NCBI RefSeq assembly: GCF_932294415.1
Contig: NC_065542.1
Span: forward strand, 48,139,942-48,203,941
Length of the DNA: 64,000 nt
Direction: 5' to 3'
Origin: Quercus robur
Taxonomy: Eukaryota; Streptophyta; Magnoliopsida; Fagales; Fagaceae
The notes under the pieces were generated by a model that had not been told where the DNA came from, ran no database searches, and worked only from the letters and a program-made list of their open reading frames with translations. Numbering within the stretch: position 1 is the stretch's first letter; every line of letters begins with the position of its first letter. The position numbers and the translations under genes are program-made. Positions 11,740 to 21,900 of the stretch are shown in pieces.

Positions 11740-13309
11740 AACTGCATCTAAAAAAGTGATTGATTACAATAAAAAAAAACTCAACTTTTTTCACCGCCTT
11801 CGTACAGTTGTTAATCGGTTCTAGCATTACTCAAATATATTAGATTCCCCAATTATACTAGAAGACTATTTGTTATCTTGATAGATATCCATCCATTCCT
11901 TCCCTATGTTCTTAGATTTCCTCCTTGTGTTTGTAACTCGTATCAGAGTTTTATACCTACTTATCTAAAGAATAAAAATCTACTACTATCTTTTAGTGTT
12001 TGTAAGGTAAGCTTGTACTATATTTGCCCATATAAATACTTCATGTTTTACTAAGTCTTATATACGCTCCTCAAAAAAAAAAAAAAAAAAAAGTCTTATA
12101 TATTGTTGAAAATTAATGTTGTGTGTTGTTTCATTTCTAATAAACTGTAACTAATGTTTACCCATCTCCAATAATTACTTAAATTTACCCAAAAGTAAGG
12201 ACTTAAGGAGAACAACTTAGTAGTTGATGCTTGGAAGTTAAAGGTCGGCAAGCTCTGCACTAGAAACTTTGTACACGCCTCAAGTACTTCTTCCTAGACC
12301 TGTTAAATGGGTTAGATTGATTGGGTCCGGGTGTGAGATGAGTTGTAAAACTTATGAACCTTACGTGATCTTTTTAGGTTGGATCAAACCCGTAATTTTG
12401 TTTTTTTCATATGCAAACAATAATAATATAAAATAAAAATGAAACATAATAATATTATGTTTTTCTTTTTCCAAATATAAAAATGCTAAAAAAATAAAAT
12501 TTATAAACATAAATTCTTAAGTTTACACCATCCAAAATTCATTAGATTGCCTTCAAGCATCAACCTTGTTAAGAAAAAAAATCTGCAGTGTCTATTAGAA
12601 GAAAAGAACTAAGAAAAGAAAGGAAGTAGAGAATATATGCAGTGAAAGTGTGAAACATGTTTACAAAGAGTTAGAAAGCCAAAGCAAGCAAAAAAGCAGC
12701 AAATAAATTCCATTTGAAAAAAAAAAAGGGTTAAACTTGTGTGACCCGTGGGGTAACCTACACATAATTTCAACGGATTAGCTTCGGGTCAACTCATTTT
12801 TTCACGGGCCAAAAATATCTCTATATATACCCATATTTTTTGACTTGACATCATTTCAACAGGTTGGCTATAGGTTGACCCTTTTTTACAGGTAAAAAAT
12901 ATCTTTATCTATACCCATATTTTTCCTTAGGGTTCAGATAGGTTATTGAGTCTGGGTCCAATTTTTCTAGGTCTATATTCCAAAGTGTTATTTTGGATAG
13001 TCTTATCCCCACTTTATTTATTTCAAACATTTTGTTTGAAGATTGATGCTTTTATGGTTTGTTTGGAAATAGAATTTTCTAATTCCTATGTGTGGTATTA
13101 CAATTTCTATGTCTATGAATCCTTTGTTCAAGTTGAGCAATTTTCCATTTCTCTCGTAACAAAAGCTTGGGTTTGTCAATTTGATTCGGGGCCCCTCCTC
13201 TGAAGCTAAGCACTAGCTTTTCTAAGAGAAACCATATGTCATATGTGCAATAGAAGTTAATTTGAGATGAGTAGTTTTTGAAAGAGACTTAATAGGTGTT
13301 TAGACAAAT

Positions 13310-13512
13310 TTTTTTTTTGGTTCATTGGGAGTTGGAATGAGCTAGTACACTATGAGATGGGGCTTGAATTGTAACTGGTTTGGGCCGGTCCTGATCTCAG
13401 CTTTGCCCTCTGCTCTGATTAGAGCTGGGCTCGGGCCCATGCCTTAATGTATCCCCCTCTCCTTTTGTGTAATAAACTTAATGATTATTCAGAAGAAAAA
13501 AAAAAAAAAAAT
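13310..13512 (+). repeat. Retroposon-like block ending in poly-A, in the tail modules
   Basis: The block runs from about ggttcattgggagttgg to aataaacttaatgattattc followed by an A-run. Equivalent copies lie at about 22430-22620 and 43670-43868 with their own A-runs. The AATAAA followed by an A-tail resembles the 3' end of a retroposed sequence. No family assigned. Confidence 0.4.
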
Positions 13513-14207
13513 CTACTCATTGACATTTGACACATTCAACGAGCTTCATTCAAACATAGAATGGATTATGTGCTTCATCAATCTTTTTGTTGATGTTACT
13601 TCTCTTGGCCAACTGTCCTTAACTTTTCAAAATTAATGTTTCATTTGTTTTGACAGAAAACATTTTTTGGAAAAAAAATTACATGTTTTATTGAAAATAT
13701 TATTTGAACTTTTTTTCTTGTATTAGGTTGCAAGCCAGAGAAAAAGTTAGAAAACGTTTTCTATTGTGTTGGATTGTATGAGAAATCATTAATATTTCTT
13801 GTAACCCCAAATAAAAATATGAATAAACACTTTTATTTATGAAATTAGACTCTAGATATTTGGGAGTCTCAAATGGGAAATCACATCACAAATTCTGGAA
13901 TTTATATGAAAAAGTGGGAAAGTGGTTGGTTTGAGCAAAATAGGTTATTTGGAAAAAGAAAAGAAAAAAAAGAACAATGGTTAATCAAATGATCTATCAA
14001 TAATAGATCAATGGTCGGTTTGTAGAGAAAGAAAAAAGGAGTTAAGAGGGATTGAGATTTGGGGCAATATCGTGCACGTGCAATACCACTTTCAATGGTT
14101 GAGATTAAAAACACCTTTAATCTCAACCTTTGGAATATTTTTAGGTCAATCATACGAGTGCGTGTGTGTATATACATATTAGTTTGATATTGTTAGAATA
14201 CTATTCA

Positions 14208-14520
14208 GATTGCCCACAATGGAGTCTTTCACGAGTATACCAAACATATTAAAATTGACTGCCACTTAATTTGTCATTATCTACACTTTGCCTTATTGTT
14301 GCAATAAGTTTCTTCCCAAGATCACCTTGCAGACATGTTCACTAAGCCTCCTCCACTAGGGCGCTTTCGTGCTTTGACTCCTATACTCAAGTTGACATCA
14401 TTTCACCAATATGAGTTTGGAGGGCTGTTAGAATACTTAGGTCCATAGTTGTAAGTTACTTGTACAACACACCTTATCTATCGATATATAAGACGTACTC
14501 TTGTACTTTTAACTGATATT
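14208..14520 (+). mobile_element. Copia RNase H end plus start of 3' LTR, fossil fragment
   Basis: The translation shows wording of the end of Copia pol: TKHIKIDCHL and DHLADMFTKPPPLGRFRALTP, followed by the start of an LTR at TGTTAGAATACTT (about 14427). This is the standard order RNase H, then 3' LTR, for Ty1/Copia. It is broken and truncated on both sides. The other tail modules lack it, so it entered only the T0 copy. Confidence 0.7.
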
Positions 14521-14559
14521 ATAATGTGGCCCCAAGTAAAAATTCTTAGCAACACCTAC

Positions 14560-14935
14560 ACCCCTGGTTGGTTAATGCTACCTTTTCATCTGCTTCATCA
14601 CTCCACGACATCTCTTCATTGAATCTAGAAACGTAGTCTCGTAAACACTCAATCTTCTTTCTTGCTTATCAGTTTTGAGGTATATATGTAGTTGGTTTCA
14701 TGTTTCTCCATCCCCCTATGGAGTGGCTGATAGACAATCTGCTCAACTTGGCAAATGAACCCACTATGCTTTGTTTCAACTTATTGCACACTATTATTGC
14801 CGACCCCTTCAATGTGGTTTGAAACATCCGGCACATTATCTCAACAAGCACCACTTGTAAATGGGTCTTTGGTTTCGTCAATGGCTTTTAATTGGGGCAT
14901 CTTGAATTTAGGATATCCCAGATTCCCATGACTTT
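14560..14935 (-). mobile_element. Ty3/gypsy gag fragment (antisense), fossil
   Basis: On the minus strand the frame resembles the retrotransposon gag domain: FQTTLKGSAIIVCNKLKQ, SIVGSFAKLSRLSISHSIGG. The same fragment sits at about 23370-23740, 44610-44985 and 46795-47160, so it predates the array multiplication. It is a broken piece; neither pol nor LTRs accompany it. Confidence 0.5.
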
Positions 14936-15164
14936 GGCATCGTGTTTGAGTTTTGTGTTTATTGATGATGTTGTGTTTGGTTGGCAAGAAAATTTAAGAA
15001 AAATTGAGAAAGCTACTACAAGTTTTTTTTCTTAATCTTTAAAACTAAAAAGAAAAAAAAAGTTCTTCGCTTTTTTTTTTTTCCAATTTAAATTAAATTT
15101 ATTTGTTTTTTATTTTTTAATTAAAATGTTGATGTGGCATTTTTAAATGTCAATTTTGTTTGTA

Positions 15165-16797
15165 TATTCAATAGAATTATGATCATGACTGGTGCCTCGT
15201 GGTTGGAGTACACTGCTACTATGAAATGGACCCTTTGGTCCAAATCACCTCTATGATTTGTCTCAGAATTGTACGTCTGAAATTCTTTGAAAAAACAGTA
15301 ATCATAGTTAACTTTTCATCATGAAATTCTTTGTGCCACTCAAACAAAAAGATATGTATTAAGGCACTAATTATTTTTTAAGATTGAAAAATACAGATTT
15401 GGCAGAAGTCGATAAGTTTATCCTACTGGCTGCTAATCAATTAAAAATTTGTAAAACATTTGGTGGGGGAATTTTTTTGAGTTCCAATGACCAAATAGCT
15501 AATAAAAGGCACTAGTGGTGTTGTTTTGTGACGTTAGAGAGCTAATCAATTAATTGGAAATCTTTCAAATTTGTTAACTTTTTCTATCGTGAAATTCTTT
15601 GTGCTACTCAAACAAAAAGATATGTATTAACGCACTAATTATTTTTTAAGATTGAAAAATACAGATTTGGCAGATGTCGATAAGTTTATCCTACTAGCTG
15701 CCGCTAATCAATTAAAAATTTGTAATACATTTAGGGTTCGTTTGGATACAACTTATTTTTACTGAAACTGAAAACACTATAGCAAAATAATTTTTTAATG
15801 TGTGAATAGTGCCGTGAGACCCGTGAACAGTGCATTTTGTCTCCTACATAGTGAACTCATGTGATGTTACTATTCACGCACTGGGAAGAAAAAAAAAAAA
15901 AAAGCCAGAAAATGCAAACGTGTATCCAAACCCTCACTTAGTGGGGGAATTTTTTTGAGTTCCAATTACCAAATCGCTAATAAAAGGCACTAGTGGTGTT
16001 GTTTTGTGTCGTAGTGGTGCTGTTTTGTGACGTCAAATAGCTAATTAATTAATTAGAAATCTTTCAAATTTGTTAAAAGTTTTGTAACTCAATTACATTC
16101 AGTGTTCTCTCTCTATAGAGAACATAGGTTTGAATTTCCTTTTCCCGCTTTTAATAAGAAAAAAAAAGGATTTTTGATTTATTTTTTTAGATATGATAGG
16201 ACAACTGTAGCATCCGCTATATAATGATTGCTCGTCATCTTATGCTAAGATATTAATTAATGGGTTTATTTTTTTTCTAGATAGGGTTTGAATCTAGCTC
16301 TCTTGTCCAATGACAAAAAACTTTTTGGTTGAGTTAACTGTAACTTGCAGGAATCTTTGAACTTTGATAACACTCTTGTTTTCTTACAGTCAGCTTTTTC
16401 CAAGCATAGTCTGACATATGCCTTTTACATAAACATTCAACGGTCATTATTAGGGGCTAGCTATAACTAAAAACCAAAGAGGGACGACCTTCTAGAAAAA
16501 ATATCTTATTTTTTTTACTCACAAGTCACAAGGTGAGTCCAACATTCTCTAAAAGGAGTGTCTTTATGGTTACGCCCAATGGGTTGAGTCAAACATGGTC
16601 ACCCCCGCCCCCCTTTCATTCAGCAACCAAAAAAAAAAAAAAAATGCCACAAGGTGGTAGTAACCAAGCAAGTCAAGAATGTCTGCTAGATGTTTTATCC
16701 TCACATGCATTCACTTACCAAGTCCACTTCTCAGCCTAATTAAAAAGACCTTATGAAATGAAACTTTACGTGAGCTTGCTACGTACAAAGGAGAAGT
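15165..16797 (+). repeat. 5' flank of type II unit, copy II0
   Basis: This segment is related to 29.25-30.23 and 47.77-48.74 kb, the upstream regions of the other type II DUF26 genes. A local tandem duplication of about 266 bases (15307-15572 and from 15573) is seen here only. A MITE (15734-15937) sits in the second copy. A tRNA-derived SINE-like block lies at about 16075-16160 (box B-like aggtttgaatttcc). Confidence 0.75.
15734..15937. mobile_element. Tourist-like MITE
   Basis: The termini contain inverted repeats, GTTTGGATACA on the left and TGTATCCAAAC on the right, and TTA flanks both sides (15731-15733 and 15938-15940). Sister copies without the element (near 15450, 29520 and 48030) read directly across the site. 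It has no frame; 204 bases. Superfamily assignment to PIF/Harbinger is inferred from the TTA duplication. Confidence 0.7.
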
Positions 16798-16811
16798 ATG
16801 AATTTGAATTA
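16798..16811 (+). pseudogene. Remnant start of a type II DUF26 gene (copy II0)
   Basis: The upstream region with its TATA-like box (cagcctaattaaaaagacc, from 16732) and leader is well preserved, and the coding sequence begins ATGAATTTGAATTA as in the other type II genes (M-N-L-N-Y). At 16811 it passes into a fragment of the relic Copia element; the remaining 250-odd codons are gone. The join falls in a short A-rich stretch shared by both sequences, which suggests a deletion between the gene and the element that follows it in the other units. Confidence 0.8.
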
Positions 16812-17600
16812 AAAGAGAGCAAGGACTTACAATCTCTTAAGATAGATGAACTTGTAGGGTCTTTGCAAACCTATGAAAAATAAGAAAAATAAGAACATGG
16901 TCCTAAAAACTGTTAAAGAAGAAGACTCCTACTCATCCAATGATGATGACGTTGAGGAAAACCTAGTTCTGTTAGCAAAGAACTTAAAAAATTTTCTGAA
17001 GTTAAAGAAGAGTCAAGGGTGTTCTAAGGAACTAAAGGGTAAATAGTTTAGGAAAAAGTCCAGTGGGAGTTCTAGAGTTAAGAAAGACTACGTAAAAGAC
17101 TGTGAAAGAGTTGTAATCTCAAGTTTTAAAGTGCTTTGAGTGCAATGTCAATAGACACATCCGTAAAAAAGTGACCAAATTATATCAAGTCCAAACGTAA
17201 AGCTATGAATGCTACTTTGAGTAACACTAAGAGTTCTAGTTCTGAGGACAATAGTGATAGAGAAGGAAACTTCATAGCTTCTACTGCTATAGCTGAAGTT
17301 GTTGGTGGGAATTATGGAGAAACCTCTGATGTAGATGATAAGGAAGACATATAGTTTAAGGCTAGTGAGGGATTGGAAGATGAATCCAAAGGTAAGAAGG
17401 ATCTTCAAACGGCTTACAATGAGCTGATGAGGATTGTTCTTATTATGCTAAGGCAGCTAAGGTAGCCCTTAAGAAGTTAAATAAGTCTGAAACAGAGAAC
17501 GCAGTTGTTGTGGATCAATTAAAAGTGGCGAGGAAGGGAATAAAGAAGCTAAAGACTGATCTTGCTAGTTCTGTTGATAAATTCATAAAAAACAAAAATT
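16811..17600 (+). mobile_element. Copia (SIRE-like) gag fragment, unit 1, fossil
   Basis: The same gag-derived sequence occurs at 33.9-34.9 and 53.8-55.1 kb, best preserved in the last, where a CCHC knuckle and a serine/aspartate-rich tail are readable. Here it is more decayed and shortened. It sits between the II0 remnant and type I copy I1, matching the order in the other units. Confidence 0.75.
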
Positions 17601-17936
17601 GTAATCATAGTTAAATTTTCACAATGAAATTCTCTATGCAACTCAAGGAAAAAAAAGTGTTTTGCTGCACTAATTACTTTTACAGATTGACAAGTACAGA
17701 TTAGGCATAAGTTGATAAGTTTATCCTTGTGGCTTCTGCTAAAGCTAATAAATTTTTTTTAGCAAATTAGACTGCTAATTAGCCAATCATAAATCTTTGA
17801 ATTTTTCAAGAGTGTTTCAGTTTGGTGGCATTTCTTGACTCTCTCTATCTGGAAAACCTAGGCTTGAATCCCCCTCCCCTACTTATTGCAAGAAGACTGT
17901 ATCATAACGTTCAAAAAAGTCTTTATTATGAAGCAA

Positions 17937-17975
<39 letters not shown>

Positions 17976-18141
17976 AAAGAGGGGCCATCTTCTGGAAGAA
18001 AATGTCTTATTATCTCCACTAACAAGGTGGTAGTGAGCAAATAAGTCAAGAAATGAATCCACTTGCCAAGTCCACTCCTCAGCCTATTAAAAAGGGCCTT
18101 ATGAAATGAATCTTGGTGTGAGCTTGCTACAAAGGAGAAGT
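17601..18141 (+). promoter_or_regulatory. Upstream region of DUF26 gene I1
   Basis: It contains a tRNA-derived SINE-like block at about 17805-17895 (box B-like ggcttgaatcc), a long A-run at 17940-17973, and a TATA-like cctattaaaaagg (18084-18096) about 50 bases before the chosen start. This TATA-like phrase with its flanks (cagcct...ccttatgaaat) is kept upstream of every DUF26 copy in the window. Confidence 0.5.
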
Positions 18142-18903
18142 ATGACTTTGAATTACAAAATTCTTCTCTTCCTAGCTCTATGCATTTGTAATTCTGAATC
18201 TGCAGATCCCTTGGGGCAGTTTTGCAATATTGGTAGTGGTAGCCAAATATCAGCTAATATTGATCGCTTATTAGCTGAATTGGTTTCCAAAACCCCCTCC
18301 TATGGTTTTATTGCTACTTCATATGGTAAAAACCCATATCAAGTTTTTGGCCTGGCTCAATGTAGAGGTGATGTGAGCAGTACAGACTGCTCAAGTTGCA
18401 TCCAAGATGCAGCAAAGCAAATCCGCCAACGTTGTCCCTACCAAGCCGATGCAAGAATTTGGTATGACTATTGCTTTTTACGTTATAACACTAAAAACTT
18501 CACTGGAGAAATTGATACATCTAATGGTATATTATATGGGAATGTGGAAACTGTAACTGATCCTGATACTTTTAACAAAGAACTAGAAACTCTGTTTGAT
18601 CAGATTAGAGCACAAGCTGTTGAGACTAGGAATGAAGGGCTTGGGAAAGGTAAGACCAAGTTGTCAACATTTGTGACACTCTATGCATTGGTGCAATGCA
18701 CAAGAGACCTGGCTTTGGTAGATTGTGCGCAGTGTCTGGCTGTTGCTGCGGGAAATTTTGAAAAATTTTGCAAAGACCGTAAAGGATGCAGAGTTCTATA
18801 TAGCAGTTGTTATGTCCGATATGAGCTCTATCCATTCTTCTTTCCTCTTATTTTCAAGCCAAACCATACTCTGGCTGATACTGTTATGGCCATACTGCCA
18901 TAG
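18142..18903 (+). CDS. Cysteine-rich repeat secretory protein (DUF26/Gnk2), type I copy I1
   Basis: Single exon, 253 residues. A signal peptide (MTLNYKILLFLALCICNSES) is followed by two DUF26 domains with the C-X8-C-X2-C signature: CRGDVSSTDCSSC in the first and CTRDLALVDCAQC in the second. There is no transmembrane or kinase part, so it belongs to the secreted CRRSP38-like class, not the CRK receptors. Gnk2 proteins act in the apoplast; ginkbilobin binds mannose and inhibits fungi, but the role of this one is unknown. An ATG 12 codons upstream (18106) is in frame, but type II copies lack it, so I take the inner ATG, which gives a clean signal peptide. Compared with copy I3 it lacks a few residues after the first cysteine (FCN-IGSGS). 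The frame is intact. Confidence 0.92.
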   Translation: MTLNYKILLFLALCICNSESADPLGQFCNIGSGSQISANIDRLLAELVSKTPSYGFIATSYGKNPYQVFGLAQCRGDVSSTDCSSCIQDAAKQIRQRCPYQADARIWYDYCFLRYNTKNFTGEIDTSNGILYGNVETVTDPDTFNKELETLFDQIRAQAVETRNEGLGKGKTKLSTFVTLYALVQCTRDLALVDCAQCLAVAAGNFEKFCKDRKGCRVLYSSCYVRYELYPFFFPLIFKPNHTLADTVMAILP

Positions 18904-21900
18904 TCCCTATGCCAAATCAGCCCTTGTTAAGGAAATAAGGATGTTGCAATAACTCCTTGAAAGTTCCATTTGAATAAGTATTGCCATTTGTGACATTTAC
19001 ATGTTTGAATTGAAGCCACGGGCACGAGGGCTTCATGTTAAGTGGCAGTTCCTTGTGTTTCTAACGTGCCAAGGTCTTTTGTTAAATATTTTTATGTTAT
19101 AATTCCAAGTATTTGTGTTTACTTCTTTGTTTAAAAGTGACTGTATCTAAAAAGCCGATTAATTGCAATAAAAAACTCAACCGTACTTGCTGCCTCCATG
19201 CACTTGTTAATCGGTTCTAGTATTACTCAAATATATTAGATTCTCCAACTATACTAGAAGATTCTTTCTTATTTTGATAGACTTCTTTAGTCTTCTCCAT
19301 CTTTTTTTTTGTATTTTGTCTTGATGCATCTTCTTTTCTTAGGAAAATACTTGGGTACTTTTAGACGCTTTATTTGTTTTAATGGAAAGTCTTGTATATA
19401 GATAGTTTTCTATGTTATTCAGTATTTGGTAACATTAGAAAAAATGAATCAAAGGAAAATTATCTTTGCTCAACATAAAAATATGACTTATTTTTTAAAG
19501 ATTTTTTTTTAATTAAATTTTTTTGGGAAAACAACTTTATTTTACAGTAAACTAAATAAGAGAAGTTCGGAGATTATTTTTTAACTCATTTAAGATTGCT
19601 ACCAAACATAGGAAAACGATATAGATTTATAGAAAATACTTTTTGGAAATTGACTCATTTTTTAGAAAACATTATCACTAAAACAAACATAGTGGGAGTA
19701 TAGTGAAATAGTACTCTATCCTCTCCCATTCATGATAGACCACACCATAAATCTAATGACTGGACTCCACCATGAATATGAGAGAAGATAACATCATTCA
19801 CCATGTTCTAAAAATACCTAAAAATGACTCATTTTCCTATACTAGAGAAGCCATTCATTTGGAAAGAGCTACAAATGCAATAATATTACTTCCTTCCATA
19901 TGATCTTAAATTTCATCTTTGGGGGTTGTAACTGGTATTGGAGTCTCTTACCTACTTATCTAATGAATAAAAATCTACTACCATATTTTAGTGTTTGTAA
20001 AGTAAGTTTGTAAGTGTGAATTAGTCTACCTACTATCTTTTAGTGTTTGTAAGGTAAGCTTGTATTATATTTGTACATATAAATATTTCATTTTTTACTA
20101 AATCTTATATACTGTTGAATATTAATATTGCACGTTGTTTCATTTTTAATGTACTATACCTAATGTTTACCCATCCCAATAATTACTTGAATTTAGCCTA
20201 AAGTTAGGACTTAAGGAGAACAACTTAGTGCTTGATGGTTGGAAGTTGAAGGTCGGCAAGCTCTACAATAGAAACTTTGTGCACGCCTCAAGTACTTCTT
20301 CCTAGACCCAGTAAACGGGTTGGATCGATTGGGTTCAGGTGAGAGACCGGTTGTAAAACCTATGGCCCTTATGCGGTCTTTTTAGGGTGGGTCAAACCCA
20401 TAATTTTCTTTTTCACATGCAAACAACAATAATATAAAATATAATGAAACATAATAATATTATATTTTTGATTTTCCAAAAACAAATAAGAGAACAAATG
20501 AGCAAGAATGCTAAAAAAATAAAAGTTAAACACATCAATTCTTCAGTTTACATAACTGAAGGTTCATTAAACAGCCTTTAAGCATCGATCTTGTTAAGAA
20601 AAAAAATTCTATAAGTGTCTGTAAGAAGAAAAGAACTAATAAAAAAAGGCAATAGAAAAAAGAAGTGGTAAAAGTGTGAAACATTTTTACAAAGAGTTAA
20701 AATCGAAAACAAGCAAAAAAGCGCAAAATAAATTCTGGGTAAACTTGTGTGACTCGTGGGTGACCTAACCTAACTCAGCATTTCAACGGGTTTAGCTTCA
20801 AGTCGATACATTTTTCACGGGGCAAAAATATCTCAATCCATACCTATATTTTCTTATTCGACTTCATTTCAGCAGGTTAGCTTCAAGTTGACCCGTTTTT
20901 TCCCAGTTTAAAAAAATATCTCTAGCCATATCCATATTTTTCCTTCGAGTTTAAATATGTTATTGAGTTCGGGTCCAATTTTGCTCCATCTATGTCCCGA
21001 AGTGTTATCCTAGATAGTCTTATCCCCACTTTATTTATTTATCTATTATTATTTTTTTTTTGAGAAACAAACAGGCACACAAGGGAGAGGGGAAGGAAAT
21101 AAAACTCACTTTCTTTATTTCAAATGTTTTATTTGGAAGATTGATGCTATTATGGTTTTGAAAGTTCAATTAGTGTGTAAAACACTAGTGAATGTTTAGA
21201 TCCCCAATTTCAAATTAACTAACACAAGCTTATATTCAAATAATATATGTGCGGAAAATGAAATATAAGCAATATCCAATTTGGAAAACTACTTTAACAT
21301 TTAATTAATCACAAACACAATAGCAATTAATGGTTAATGAGTAAGGGAAGATTGATGCAAACATAAGGATAACACCGGCATGTATTATTGAAGAGGAATT
21401 TGAAGAACTCATCGAAAAACCTCTTCGCCACCCTCCAAGTAGTAAAATGATCCACTAAAGAATAAAGTTGGGATACACGAATAGCAATAGACCCTCCAAG
21501 CCTAATTTACCCAATGCACCTAAGTCCTCTAAGCTTCTTGCTCCAATAAGGTTAAGCCTAATCATGTCTTCTTTAGCTTTTTGGATCCCACAATAAGCTC
21601 CATATTGCATCCGCCATCCTTGGCATCTTTTAATGCTTCCCAAGCTCCAAAAACACGTAGTGTTTGGGTACAAATCTCCTCTCAAAGAGTATAACAATGG
21701 GAAAGGAATGAGAAGAGACTACAAAGATTTCTCTCTAAGAATGAGTAGCTCTCTCTCTAATAAGGTGGGTGTGTTGTAGAAACCTTTCTTAGGGTTTTTC
21801 TCTTAATAGGCTCTGTGCCATTTCTGTGGATAATGAGAGTATATATAGTATAGGTGATGGGAAAATAGGTCACACTCAAAAATCCTCAAACTAGTGTTTT

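Larger units (their letters stand above)
11740..14940. repeat. Array tail module, copy T0 (no DUF26 gene attached)
   Basis: From ctgcatctaaaaaagtg onward this matches, with many small differences, the segments downstream of the type I DUF26 genes at 19.1-23.7 and 37.1-45.0 kb. It lacks the solo LTR and the Helitron that those copies carry, so it shows the state before those insertions (atggtttgtttgg at 13052-13064). It carries its own insertion, a Copia fragment at 14208-14520. No complete gene is present. Confidence 0.8.

Noticed and set aside
18106-18141. Upstream in-frame ATG as the start of I1 (also 36049 and 55987)
   Set aside because: It adds a charged MNLGVSLLQRRS before the signal peptide and is not present in type II genes.
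21455-21697. 80-codon minus-strand open frame
   Set aside because: Lies wholly inside a solo LTR.
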